Of a stretch of 40,239 nucleotides of DNA, positions 7,178-15,000 are shown in pieces. A program made the position numbers and the translations under genes. The notes under the pieces were generated by a model. The model ran no database searches. It was given only the letters and a program-made list of their open reading frames with translations, and was not told where the DNA came from. This stretch comes from a virus. Location of the stretch: IMG/VR virus record IMGVR_UViG_3300048121_001020, positions 1-40,239 of that record, one strand, 5' to 3'. Each line of letters starts with the position of its first letter. The stretch's first letter is position 1.

Positions 7178-8893
7178 ATGACTGCACTTTGGCCACTATT
7201 TATAACAAACGTAACTGCAATACTTCTCAATGAAGATCCTAATAGTGCAGGCGATTTCGGCAATAAATTAGCAAATGAATATGTTGCAGCTGTTAAGGGA
7301 CTTTCTACATGTGTTCCTGGAACTGCAATTCATGAGAATTCCCCTGGAGAATCTACATTTATCTCAAGCTATGAGCAATGGTTTACTGACCTTTTTGAAA
7401 AAGGAGAACCTGTCATGGAAACACCAGATACAGAAGAAAAGAAAATAGGAATTGCAACATGGCTTGCAAGTGCAGCCGGAGCAGGATCTAGATTAAATAT
7501 TGCTGGAAAAGATAATGATCCAGAATATAATAAATTAGAAGGAGATATTGGAGGAGGAATTCAATATCAACCCACTGAAGAACTCGATAAGTATTTAGAG
7601 GAGTTTAAAGACGATAGCGAGGAAAACTTATATAGATTTAAGTATTTTGAATTTCACCGCTTAGATGGTGAAGAAACTGGAGATGAATTAGCTAGGATTT
7701 TTGCAACGAGACTATTAATGCAATTTGAAGATATTACAGATAAAGATAAAAGATATGCCTTTTGGGAATGGCTCGATAGATTTAGAAGAAATAAACATGT
7801 TTCAAACTCTAATGGAAGTACGGGTGGGTTTGGTAATAATGTTATTAATCAAAGAAAGGCTAATAGGCAATCAGCCATTCAAAAATTAAAGAGCCTAGAT
7901 TGGAGTTGGGATAGTTTTGTAAAAGATGTTGGTGAAGTTTATAATGCAAACGACAAGGGAGGCGAGTTTCATAAGTTAGTATCTATGTACGTTAGAGAAG
8001 AAATCTTAAAATCACACCCCCTAGATGAAGATGCTGTGGTTGCAACTAATAAAAATGGAGTAGGTAGCGTAACAACAGTGTGGCATGAAAGGGCTATAAA
8101 AATGGAAGCTTCACAGCCTATTAAATATCCATGGCCATTTGACACAGAGCTTCCAGAAAATTATGAAGAAATGGATCCTTCTGAAAAAATGAAGGTTAGA
8201 TATCCTTTTAAACTTACTAATTTAAAAATACAAGAGCCTTTTGACGAAAACAATAAAATGCCTCCCGTACTAACTACCAATGTTATTTCAGAATTCACAT
8301 GGAACGGAACAGAACACTATGGTCAAAGAAAGGATAAAATTAAACCTGATTTTATTAATAATGAATTAAGAAAAAAATGGCAAGGATGTCCGCTAACGGA
8401 AGCAGACGAAGATACAGGTTCTATTGTGAATATAGATATGTCTAAAACGGGAACTTTAGCAAAGCAAATTAGAAATACATTAATAGTTGAATTAGGATTA
8501 GAAGCTGCAATGCTAGCGGAAGGCGGTAGCAAGGACGATCCATATAAAGAGCTTGCAAAAGCAACATTAAAATATTGGAAAGATACTGCGATACAGCCTT
8601 TCGCAACATCTGCACCAACACCTCCATGTTCATCAGTTCCTCCACTGGGAGGAAAGTATATAGGTGTTAGCTATGGAAATCAAAAGAAATTAGCAGATAA
8701 TTTAAGAAGAGCTCTTAATTCAGGTAAAGATTTCGGATTAGATAAAGCTGGAGCTGCATCAGCTGTCGCAAAGGCACTTGCATATTCTTATTTTACTCAT
8801 CTTAGTGAAATGAAATTTATTTATCTTGGAGGTATTCCTGCAGGAACTGTTCCATATATTCCAATGATAGGATTTGACGCCACCGTAATTTGA
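7178..8893 (+). CDS. Large baseplate-associated protein with conserved ends and a long central insert
   Basis: This encodes 571 residues. The ends look like one small phage domain: the first 50 residues (ITNVTAILLNEDPNSAGDFG, then KLANEYVAAVKG) and the last 90 (APTPPCSSVPPLGG, then ALAYSYFTHLSEMKFIYLGG and VPYIPMIGF). Small baseplate-cluster proteins of about 150 residues with this shape occur in other myoviruses. Between them lie about 400 charged residues, including KYFEFHRLDGEETGDELARI and a helical DKRYAFWEWLDRFRRNKH. I recognise no enzymatic motif there. The gene ends the hub-spike unit; its TGA stop (8891-8893) overlaps promoter-like copy 3. A structural baseplate role is inferred from position; the central region is unexplained. 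Confidence 0.65.
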   Translation: MTALWPLFITNVTAILLNEDPNSAGDFGNKLANEYVAAVKGLSTCVPGTAIHENSPGESTFISSYEQWFTDLFEKGEPVMETPDTEEKKIGIATWLASAAGAGSRLNIAGKDNDPEYNKLEGDIGGGIQYQPTEELDKYLEEFKDDSEENLYRFKYFEFHRLDGEETGDELARIFATRLLMQFEDITDKDKRYAFWEWLDRFRRNKHVSNSNGSTGGFGNNVINQRKANRQSAIQKLKSLDWSWDSFVKDVGEVYNANDKGGEFHKLVSMYVREEILKSHPLDEDAVVATNKNGVGSVTTVWHERAIKMEASQPIKYPWPFDTELPENYEEMDPSEKMKVRYPFKLTNLKIQEPFDENNKMPPVLTTNVISEFTWNGTEHYGQRKDKIKPDFINNELRKKWQGCPLTEADEDTGSIVNIDMSKTGTLAKQIRNTLIVELGLEAAMLAEGGSKDDPYKELAKATLKYWKDTAIQPFATSAPTPPCSSVPPLGGKYIGVSYGNQKKLADNLRRALNSGKDFGLDKAGAASAVAKALAYSYFTHLSEMKFIYLGGIPAGTVPYIPMIGFDATVI

Positions 8894-8900
8894 TATATAA
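8892..8900 (+). promoter_or_regulatory. Promoter-like element GATATATAA, copy 3
   Basis: GATATATAA overlaps the TGA stop of the preceding gene and is followed by CTAGTAAAACATA (8901-8913), the same downstream segment as in copy 1. It lies 39 bases before the ATG of the S1-like gene. It is inferred to drive that gene separately from the tail genes. Confidence 0.58.
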
Positions 8901-8939
8901 CTAGTAAAACATACATTAACCCTTTTAAAAACAAAGTAA

Positions 8940-10268
8940 ATGTCAACAAAGACAACTCAAAAACAAAAGAGACCAAGACTCTCTACCACGACAAAGCTTG
9001 TAGAAGCTAATCAAGAAACAGAAGTTAAAGTAGAAACTTCTTTAAAATCAACAAATCCCGAAAAAGTTAAACCTGGCCCAGACACAGATTTTCTAGATGA
9101 AAATGGAGAATTCATGTGGGATCTTTACCAGGCGGATTGTCCTACTAAGTTTAGAAAACCAAATCCACATATTAAAGTACCTAAAGGTGTAAAGGTATAC
9201 AGTAGGGAGCCGTATGCCCAGGAGTTATTTGACTTAATGGAAGGACATTCACTGGCATCTAACACTCTATATTCTCTTAATATCGGTGAAAGCTACACTG
9301 GAAAGGTATATGGAATAGACACCGAGTGGGCTTCAATCGACGTAGGCTATAGAGAATTGATTTACGTAGATTTATCAAGAGAAACTCCAGAAGTAAAAGA
9401 ACTTTTAAAAGAAGGAGTTGAAGTTGATGTTCAGTTAATAGCTGACACGTCAATGAATGTTAAAAAATACATGATAGGTTCCGTAGCGGCAGGTCTTAAG
9501 ACAAAGGTTGTTAAAGAGATTGTAGCTTCAATAGATGATGGAAATACAGCGTATAGCGGTATTGTTAGTAAAATGATTCCAGGTGGAGGATATATTGTAG
9601 AGGTTCAAGGTGTTGATTGCTTTATGCCGGGTTCTTTAGCTGGCGTAAATAAATTACATAACTTTGAGTCTATTATTAATACAGAAATGTATGTAGTTCC
9701 TGTTAGTTATTCTGAAGAAAAAGGAACAGTCGTTGTTTCTCATAGAGCTTATTTAAGAGCACTTATCCCCAACACTATTAAAAATATTCAAGAAGATATT
9801 ACAGTAGAAAGAATAGGCCACGTTACTGGCTCTGCGAAATATGGAGTATTTGTTGAATTTGAAGGATGCTTAACTGGAATGATTCACGTTAACGACCTAG
9901 ATACTGAAACTTCAAAAGCACACAGAGACAGGTCTTTAGAGCCAGGTACTGAAATAAAATTCTATGTTAAAGAAGTTATTAATGAAAGAAAAATAACGTT
10001 AGTACAGGGTTCTCCAGCGGAAAAGAAGGTCGATCCATGGGAAGGTATTTCTTCAAGATACAATAAAAAAACTGAGGTAGTTGGTGTTGTAAAATCTACT
10101 AAAGACTATGGTTTATTTGTAGAAATAGAAGAAGGTGTAGTTGGATTATTACACATATCCGAGTTTCCTGATAATATAGATATTAAAGATATTTCTAAAG
10201 GTGCAGATATTACTGTTCAAGTGATCAGAGTTGAAGAAGATACTAGAAAAGTATTCCTTAAACTATAA
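8940..10268 (+). CDS. Ribosomal protein S1-like protein with four S1 domains
   Basis: This encodes 442 residues. Four S1/OB RNA-binding domains can be read: about 116-181 (TGKVYGIDTEWASIDVGYRE), 203-268 (YSGIVSKMIPGGGYIVEVQG, then CFMPGSLAG), 288-356 (GHVTGSAKYGVFVEFEGCLT, then GMIHVNDL), and 377-442 (GVVKSTKDYGLFVEIEEGVV, then GLLHISEF). The last two are textbook: G-x-V-x-x-x-x-x-[YF]-G-x-F-V then G-[LM]-[IL]-H. Domain 2 has the Cys-Phe-Met-Pro-Gly-Ser seen in the second domain of bacterial S1. The first 110 residues are basic, disordered, then helical (EPYAQELFDLMEGH), possibly the ribosome-docking part. Cellular S1 usually has four to six domains and brings mRNA to the 30S subunit. It has its own promoter-like element and terminator. 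Tex- or PNPase-type enzymes also contain S1 domains, but no catalytic domain is present. Confidence 0.88.
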   Translation: MSTKTTQKQKRPRLSTTTKLVEANQETEVKVETSLKSTNPEKVKPGPDTDFLDENGEFMWDLYQADCPTKFRKPNPHIKVPKGVKVYSREPYAQELFDLMEGHSLASNTLYSLNIGESYTGKVYGIDTEWASIDVGYRELIYVDLSRETPEVKELLKEGVEVDVQLIADTSMNVKKYMIGSVAAGLKTKVVKEIVASIDDGNTAYSGIVSKMIPGGGYIVEVQGVDCFMPGSLAGVNKLHNFESIINTEMYVVPVSYSEEKGTVVVSHRAYLRALIPNTIKNIQEDITVERIGHVTGSAKYGVFVEFEGCLTGMIHVNDLDTETSKAHRDRSLEPGTEIKFYVKEVINERKITLVQGSPAEKKVDPWEGISSRYNKKTEVVGVVKSTKDYGLFVEIEEGVVGLLHISEFPDNIDIKDISKGADITVQVIRVEEDTRKVFLKL

Positions 10269-10287
10269 TCAAATCTATAATTTAGTT

Positions 10288-10315
10288 GAAAGAGCCCGAT
10301 CACTCGGGCTTTTTC
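10288..10315 (+). terminator. Intrinsic terminator after the S1-like gene
   Basis: A 12-base stem, GAAAGAGCCCGA pairing with TCGGGCTTTTTC (one G-T wobble), closes a four-base TCAC loop. The GC-rich core AGCCCGA/TCGGGCT is followed by a run of Ts. It stands 19 bases after the stop codon in the window's longest intergenic gap. The A-run before the stem may also let it act on the opposite strand. It is by far the clearest terminator in the window. Confidence 0.92.
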
Positions 10316-10337
10316 ACGTTATAGTGTATCTAACAGA

Positions 10338-10346
10338 GATATATAA
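10338..10346 (+). promoter_or_regulatory. Promoter-like element GATATATAA, copy 4
   Basis: GATATATAA lies after the terminator and 27 bases before the ATG at 10374, exactly where a promoter is needed if transcription stops after the S1-like gene. Four bases later comes a perfect 10-base palindrome, AACTTAAGTT (10350-10359), which could be an operator or coincidence. Confidence 0.6.
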
Positions 10347-10373
10347 ACCAACTTAAGTTATATAATTACGTAA

Positions 10374-11669
10374 ATGAATAATATTAATAATTCAGACATA
10401 TTAAAGAATGCACTAGTAGGCGTTGAATTTGAATTTTATTCTAATAAGGATATCGATACGACTGCTAAGGAATTAGCGGGTCTTTTAGGTAAAAAGATTA
10501 GAGTAGAAGCAAAGGCACATAGTGATTTTGAAGTTACAAGAGATGAGTTTAAAATTGAACCTGATATGTCAGGTGGTGAAAAACTAATGGAACTTGTAAC
10601 TGGTGCACAGCCATATTATGCTGCAAGGATGATGATTATTAAAGTATGTAAATGGATAGAAGAAAATGGATATACAAATGATAGAAGTTCTATTCACTTA
10701 AACCTTTCTTTCGATACTGATAAAATAGAAAATAAGCATAGAATATCTAAGATGAATGTTCTTAAATTTATTTTAGATTTTAAAGAAAGTCAAGTCTTTA
10801 AGTTTTTTCCTGAAAGAAAGGATTCTGCATACGCAAAATCAATCAAATTCGTTCTACCCAAGTCAGATACTTATTTCTACGATGGATTAAATATTACTCC
10901 TAGTAATTTCATATATCCTGATTCTAAATATTATGGAATTAACTTTGAAAAAAGACATAAGAATTATTTAGAATTTAGATATCTCGGTGGAGAAGATTGG
11001 GAAAAGAAAACTTCTAAGATTCTACAAATGCTAGATCTTTTCATAACTCAATTGTGGAATAGTACAAGTGGAGTTCAATTTAATAATCTTAATTCTATAG
11101 AACTTAGAAAAATTCTTGCTAAGAATGAAAGAATTATAAAGGCTAGAAAAGATTGGAAAACTATTAATACAGGTTGGAATCAAGATGTTAAATTAACGGT
11201 TGATTTAAATGACAATGAAAAGATAATAGATTTACACTGGCCTAATATTAGGGAAAGAGTTCTTAGGTTATTTACTCATGGTGAATTAACAAAAGGACAT
11301 ATTAACTATGATGCCGATAATGGTACAATTCAAGTTGATCACGGTAACTTATCATATTGTGTAGAATTAGAAGGATATGAATTTGTAAGATGTTCTTTGA
11401 GAGGAGAATTTACAAATTGCGATTTCTTCGGATGTGATATAAATGGATCCGATATACACACTTGTAATTTTTATCAATCTACTCAAATTAATTCCTCTAA
11501 ATTAGAAAGTTCTTATGTTCATCAGTCATGTGTATTAAAAGACTGTTACATATATGGAAATGGAATAATGAAAGGGACGATGCAAGGTGGTATATTTAGA
11601 GATGGTAAATATGATAAAAGAACCGCAAGGTTTGACAATACTGAAAAAATACTTTATACAGAAGTTTAA
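10374..11669 (+). CDS. Amidoligase-like (glutamine-synthetase-fold) enzyme with pentapeptide-like C-terminus
   Basis: This encodes 431 residues. The first 230 match the GS-like amidoligase (COOH-NH2 ligase) pattern: G16-x-E18-x-E20 in LVGVEFEF; KIEPDMSGG then LMELVTG (D64, E73); SSIHLNLSF (H108, N110); and YLEFRYLGG (E200, R202). In this family these residues hold ATP-Mg and the substrate, and the enzymes join a carboxylate to an amine to form amide or isopeptide bonds. Residues about 328-410 form a different domain with near five-residue periodicity and regular cysteines (C340, C349, C354, C364, C386, C391), as in pentapeptide right-handed helices (CSLRGEFTNCDFFGCDINGS). It lies between hub and wedge genes, directly after the S1-like unit. 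Substrate is unknown: a virion protein, the host envelope or a ribosomal protein are all possible. Confidence 0.75.
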   Translation: MNNINNSDILKNALVGVEFEFYSNKDIDTTAKELAGLLGKKIRVEAKAHSDFEVTRDEFKIEPDMSGGEKLMELVTGAQPYYAARMMIIKVCKWIEENGYTNDRSSIHLNLSFDTDKIENKHRISKMNVLKFILDFKESQVFKFFPERKDSAYAKSIKFVLPKSDTYFYDGLNITPSNFIYPDSKYYGINFEKRHKNYLEFRYLGGEDWEKKTSKILQMLDLFITQLWNSTSGVQFNNLNSIELRKILAKNERIIKARKDWKTINTGWNQDVKLTVDLNDNEKIIDLHWPNIRERVLRLFTHGELTKGHINYDADNGTIQVDHGNLSYCVELEGYEFVRCSLRGEFTNCDFFGCDINGSDIHTCNFYQSTQINSSKLESSYVHQSCVLKDCYIYGNGIMKGTMQGGIFRDGKYDKRTARFDNTEKILYTEV

Positions 11670-11685
11670 AAATAAATAAAACAAA

Positions 11686-12519
11686 ATGAGTGATAATATA
11701 ATAGGAAATCAGTCTAACTTAACAACTCCACCTTCATGGGACACGGAGTGTTTTAATAATTTTGTAAATGAATTAGCATCTGAAGTAACAGGATCTTGTA
11801 TGATTCCTATGAATCTTCCAAAATCAGAAGTTCAGAATATTGTTAAAAGAGCAAAGAAGTGGTTCTATAAGAATTATGAGTATTCGATGAAAGAAAACTT
11901 TATGGTTTTACCAAAAGAAATTTTTAATTCTACTTATTTTAAAAATAAAAGATCTTTTACTCTTCCAAAGATGGATCCAGTTACGGGTGGTGGAGAAGTT
12001 TATTCAGTATATGGATGTTTTGAAACTGGATCAAAGTATGCAGGTGGAACAGATATTAGATTTTCACAAGGTGATTTTGCTATCGAAAGAATGATGTACA
12101 CTGGAATGTTTGGCGGAGATGGTGTAGTAGATGCAGCAGAGAACCTTCAATATTACGTGGTTAATGAAAGTTTCTTTGATATGGCTAGACAAATTCTAGA
12201 AAACCCCATTGGCTATCACTATAACCAACTAACACATGAGATTAAATTTACTGGAGAAACCCCTAACAGAGATATTATATTAGAAGTATATGAAACAATT
12301 CCAGAGTGTGCATTATTTGAAGATGAAGCATTCTTTAGATATTGTGCTGCAAAGATTAAAATTTCATTAGGACAAAAGTTAAGTATATTTGGTTTTGCTT
12401 TACCTGGAAATATTGAAGTCAATGCAGACGCAATTCAAGGTTTAGGTGAAGGAGAACTGGAAGCATTGATTGAAGAAATAAAAACAGATGAAGGCACCGA
12501 TTGGATGATGCATTCTTAA
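11686..12519 (+). CDS. Virion structural protein (neck/baseplate-type)
   Basis: This encodes 277 residues. The layout is of a type seen in large tailed phages: an N-terminal helical part (LPKSEVQNIVKRAKKWFYKN), a central strand-rich part, the strand pair HYNQLTHEIKFTGETP followed by DIILEVYETIP, then a helical bundle with EDEAFFRYCAAKIKISLGQK and LPGNIEVNADA, and an acidic helical tail ending EEIKTDEGTDWMMHS. A membrane segment and enzyme motif are absent. It shares a unit with the amidoligase upstream (16-base A-rich gap) and ends just before the gp25 gene. A connector, neck or wedge-periphery role is likely from this shape and position, but I cannot name one T4 counterpart. Confidence 0.6.
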   Translation: MSDNIIGNQSNLTTPPSWDTECFNNFVNELASEVTGSCMIPMNLPKSEVQNIVKRAKKWFYKNYEYSMKENFMVLPKEIFNSTYFKNKRSFTLPKMDPVTGGGEVYSVYGCFETGSKYAGGTDIRFSQGDFAIERMMYTGMFGGDGVVDAAENLQYYVVNESFFDMARQILENPIGYHYNQLTHEIKFTGETPNRDIILEVYETIPECALFEDEAFFRYCAAKIKISLGQKLSIFGFALPGNIEVNADAIQGLGEGELEALIEEIKTDEGTDWMMHS

Positions 12520-12521
12520 TA

Positions 12522-12530
12522 GAATATATA
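12522..12530 (+). promoter_or_regulatory. Promoter-like element GAATATATA, copy 5
   Basis: GAATATATA followed by G fills most of the 16-base gap before the gp25-like gene. Only five bases separate it from the ATG, as with copy 2. If it is a promoter, the message would be leaderless or nearly so. Confidence 0.42.
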
Positions 12531-12535
12531 GTTAA

Positions 12536-12889
12536 ATGGAGTTTTATATAAAAGCAAAAGGAGATCCTGGATTCGATCCAAGCAAATTAGAAATTAGTTC
12601 TGAATTAGCTAGGTTAATGACACAGATAGAAACTATTCTTTTTACAAGAAGAGGTGATGTATTAGGAGATCCCGAATTTGGCGCAAATCTAGAAGATTAT
12701 GTTTATTCTTTAAGTTATAATGACTATTTATTAAAAAAGGTAGTTGCTGAACAAATTTATAAATATGCGCCTTTGGCTAGAAAATTTAATGTAACTGTTG
12801 ATGTTGATTTCACGAAAGAAGTTGATAGGCATGCAGTGTTTGTAGACATACGAATTGATAATAGATATCAATTAGGAGTTTACGTATAA
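12536..12889 (+). CDS. gp25: Baseplate wedge protein gp25-like
   Basis: This encodes 117 residues, close to the usual family length (about 110-135). The signature is plain: the helix ELARLMTQIETILFTRRGD, then DVLGDPEFGANLEDYVY (residues 41-57). These give the family's T-R-x-G-(D/E)-x-x-x-x-P-E-F-G core (T37, R39, G40, P46, E47, F48, G49). A helix (YLLKKVVAEQIYKYAPL) and two strands follow, ending in YQLGVYV. gp25 (P2 gpW) is the sheath-initiator-like part of the inner wedge: its EPR-like core joins gp6 and starts sheath polymerisation. The gp6-like gene follows after 19 bases, as in T4-like and P2-like phages. No Shine-Dalgarno sequence precedes the start; the A/T-rich element ends five bases upstream. 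Confidence 0.93.
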   Translation: MEFYIKAKGDPGFDPSKLEISSELARLMTQIETILFTRRGDVLGDPEFGANLEDYVYSLSYNDYLLKKVVAEQIYKYAPLARKFNVTVDVDFTKEVDRHAVFVDIRIDNRYQLGVYV

Positions 12890-12908
12890 TAAAACTAATA
12901 AAATAAAA

Positions 12909-14729
12909 ATGGCAGATAATAATTTTTTATCAACATCTAGAATTAAAGTTGGAGAAATGATCGACGACGTAAGATCCTATGTTACTAGGGTATACGGAGA
13001 GGTAGAAGGAGCTTTTACAACAGCTTCACCCTTTTCACAACTACTTGATGTTATTTCGCAAATAGGTAGATTGATATTCTTCTACATAGAAGACGCAACA
13101 GTTGAACAGAATATTTTAACAGCACAAAATCCAGAATCGATATATGGTTTATCTAGGCTAGCTGGTCATGATTCATTTAGAGGAGCTGCCGCTTCAGGTG
13201 AATTAAAATTAAGATTAGGTGTTTCAGGTTTAGAAGATATTGCAGGAGACGCTTTAAACATTCCTGCCAATGCTATTATAGAATGTAAAGATAACGGTCT
13301 TAGATATACTCTAAGAACTAGTAACGATCAATTTAGATTAGAAAAATCAAATTCTAATTACATATTTGTTCCAGTGGTGCAGGGTGAATATGAGTCTCAG
13401 AATTTAACATCTACCGGAGAAGCCTTTCAATCTTTTAATGTTATAACAAAAAGCATGGTAGATCATTCTCAGGTTAGAATAAAAATAAATTCAAGCCTTT
13501 GGACTAAATATGACTCTCTATATGATATGAAAAAAGGAACCCAGGGATATCTTGTCAAAACAGGTATTACGGGTGGTTTAGATATTTATTTTGGAAATGG
13601 ATCCTTTGGTGAAATCCCTGATTCAGGATCTACGATAGAAGTAGAGTATTTAAAAATAGAAGGAGCCATGGGTAATTTAAACGGTAGAGCTGATTTATCT
13701 TTTGAATTTAAAACTGAAGGAACGGATTCACTAGGAAATACGCATGATCTAAATGAATTATTAGAATCTGAATTTACAGTTGCACCTAAAATGGGAGCAA
13801 ATCCAGAAGATATTGAATTAACAAAGTTAATTGCCCCATTACAGTCACATTCATTTGTATTAGCAACTCCTGATAACTATGAGCACTTTCTTTCAAGATA
13901 TGGTATGTTTTCTTATTTAGATGCATATAACACTACAGATGATGGATATTTAGACGATGATAATGTTATCTATCTGTTCATGTTGCCTAATACTTTAAAA
14001 AAGTTACAAAATAATAAGGATTATTTTAATTTAGATACTTCTGAATTCTTTTTTACAGAAATCGAAAAAGAAGGTATTAGAGGTTTATTAGAAAAATCAG
14101 GAAGGCAAATGGTAACTACAGAAATAAAAATAGTAGATCCGAAACCACAATATTTTAGAATGGATATCAAGGTAAGATATTTTGAAGGATACACTAAAGC
14201 TAATCTTGCTACTGAAATTAGATCAAAGGTTGCAGAATATTTAATAAATATTACTAGAAGAGATAGATTACCTAAATCTGATATTGTTGCAATAGTTGAA
14301 AATATTGATGGAATAGATTCAGTTAATGTTAAGTTTACTTCTGAAAAAGAAGAAACAGCAAGAAGGTTAGGGTATTACATATCTGAAACAGTGACTGTAA
14401 CTCCTTCAACTCCAGTATTAACTGAAATAGGAAATGGTAAACAAAAGATGGTTTTCTTTAAAAGAAACGTAACTACAAAACAGGTTAATTTTGAACCTGG
14501 TGCAGCTCTTCCTGAAAACGTAATAAACCTAGATTCATTTGGCGATATCATTCTTGAAAAAGAAGAGGTTGCCTTATTCAGAGGAGGATGGTTAGACAGT
14601 AAAAATTTAATTGTGAAAGACGAAGTTAAGACCGGAGAAAAGGCTGCAATGTCAATTTATTTTGACGAACCTGCCGTGAAGAATACTATATTTGCAAAAG
14701 TTCAAGCAAAAAATAGAAAATCAATATAA
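12909..14729 (+). CDS. gp6: Baseplate wedge protein gp6-like (baseplate J family)
   Basis: This encodes 606 residues, near the size of T4 gp6 (about 660). The N-terminal helices (PFSQLLDVISQIGRLIFFYI, then EDATVEQNILTAQNPESIYG followed by LSRLAGHD) are the usual opening of gp6/gpJ-family wedge proteins. A beta-rich middle follows (FGNGSFGEIPDSGSTIEVEY). The C-terminal third has VVDPKPQYFRMDIKVRYFEG-like strands (read here as IVDPKPQYFRMDIKVRYFEG) and RDRLPKSDIVAIVENIDGID, the region that forms the inter-wedge ring in related phages. gp6 dimers make the continuous inner ring of the baseplate and bind gp25 and gp7. Placement directly after gp25 supports the call. It ends in a TAATG overlap with the small gene at 14729. 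Confidence 0.88.
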   Translation: MADNNFLSTSRIKVGEMIDDVRSYVTRVYGEVEGAFTTASPFSQLLDVISQIGRLIFFYIEDATVEQNILTAQNPESIYGLSRLAGHDSFRGAAASGELKLRLGVSGLEDIAGDALNIPANAIIECKDNGLRYTLRTSNDQFRLEKSNSNYIFVPVVQGEYESQNLTSTGEAFQSFNVITKSMVDHSQVRIKINSSLWTKYDSLYDMKKGTQGYLVKTGITGGLDIYFGNGSFGEIPDSGSTIEVEYLKIEGAMGNLNGRADLSFEFKTEGTDSLGNTHDLNELLESEFTVAPKMGANPEDIELTKLIAPLQSHSFVLATPDNYEHFLSRYGMFSYLDAYNTTDDGYLDDDNVIYLFMLPNTLKKLQNNKDYFNLDTSEFFFTEIEKEGIRGLLEKSGRQMVTTEIKIVDPKPQYFRMDIKVRYFEGYTKANLATEIRSKVAEYLINITRRDRLPKSDIVAIVENIDGIDSVNVKFTSEKEETARRLGYYISETVTVTPSTPVLTEIGNGKQKMVFFKRNVTTKQVNFEPGAALPENVINLDSFGDIILEKEEVALFRGGWLDSKNLIVKDEVKTGEKAAMSIYFDEPAVKNTIFAKVQAKNRKSI

Positions 14730-14998
14730 TGAGTATTTTTGATAAATTATTTAAAAGCAGAAGAAAAAGATTATACTCTATTAGAGAAACTGCATTTGAC
14801 GATAGAAAGAATTTAGGTAATGAATATAGAAGTAACATTCTTAAAAATTCTATATCTAACCATATTTGGAGAAATAATCAAATGAATGACTTTGTTAATT
14901 TCATTCAAGAAATACTTGCTGATTGGGTTGATTCTGTAAATTACTTAAAAATTTACAAATCATATACGATGAAAAAGGAAGATAAAAAAATTAGGTAA
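14729..14998 (+). CDS. Small basic hypothetical protein between wedge genes
   Basis: This encodes 89 residues that I do not recognise. It is strongly basic at both ends (FKSRRKRLYSIRETAFDDRK; KKEDKKIR) with a hydrophobic, Trp-bearing helical middle (NDFVNFIQEILADWVDSVNY). No signal peptide or membrane helix is present. The TAATG overlap with the gp6-like gene and a two-base gap to the gp7-like gene show that it belongs to the wedge operon. A small clamp or assembly factor for the gp6-gp7 interface is a reasonable guess, but only context supports it. Confidence 0.7.
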   Translation: MSIFDKLFKSRRKRLYSIRETAFDDRKNLGNEYRSNILKNSISNHIWRNNQMNDFVNFIQEILADWVDSVNYLKIYKSYTMKKEDKKIR

Positions 14999-15000
14999 TA

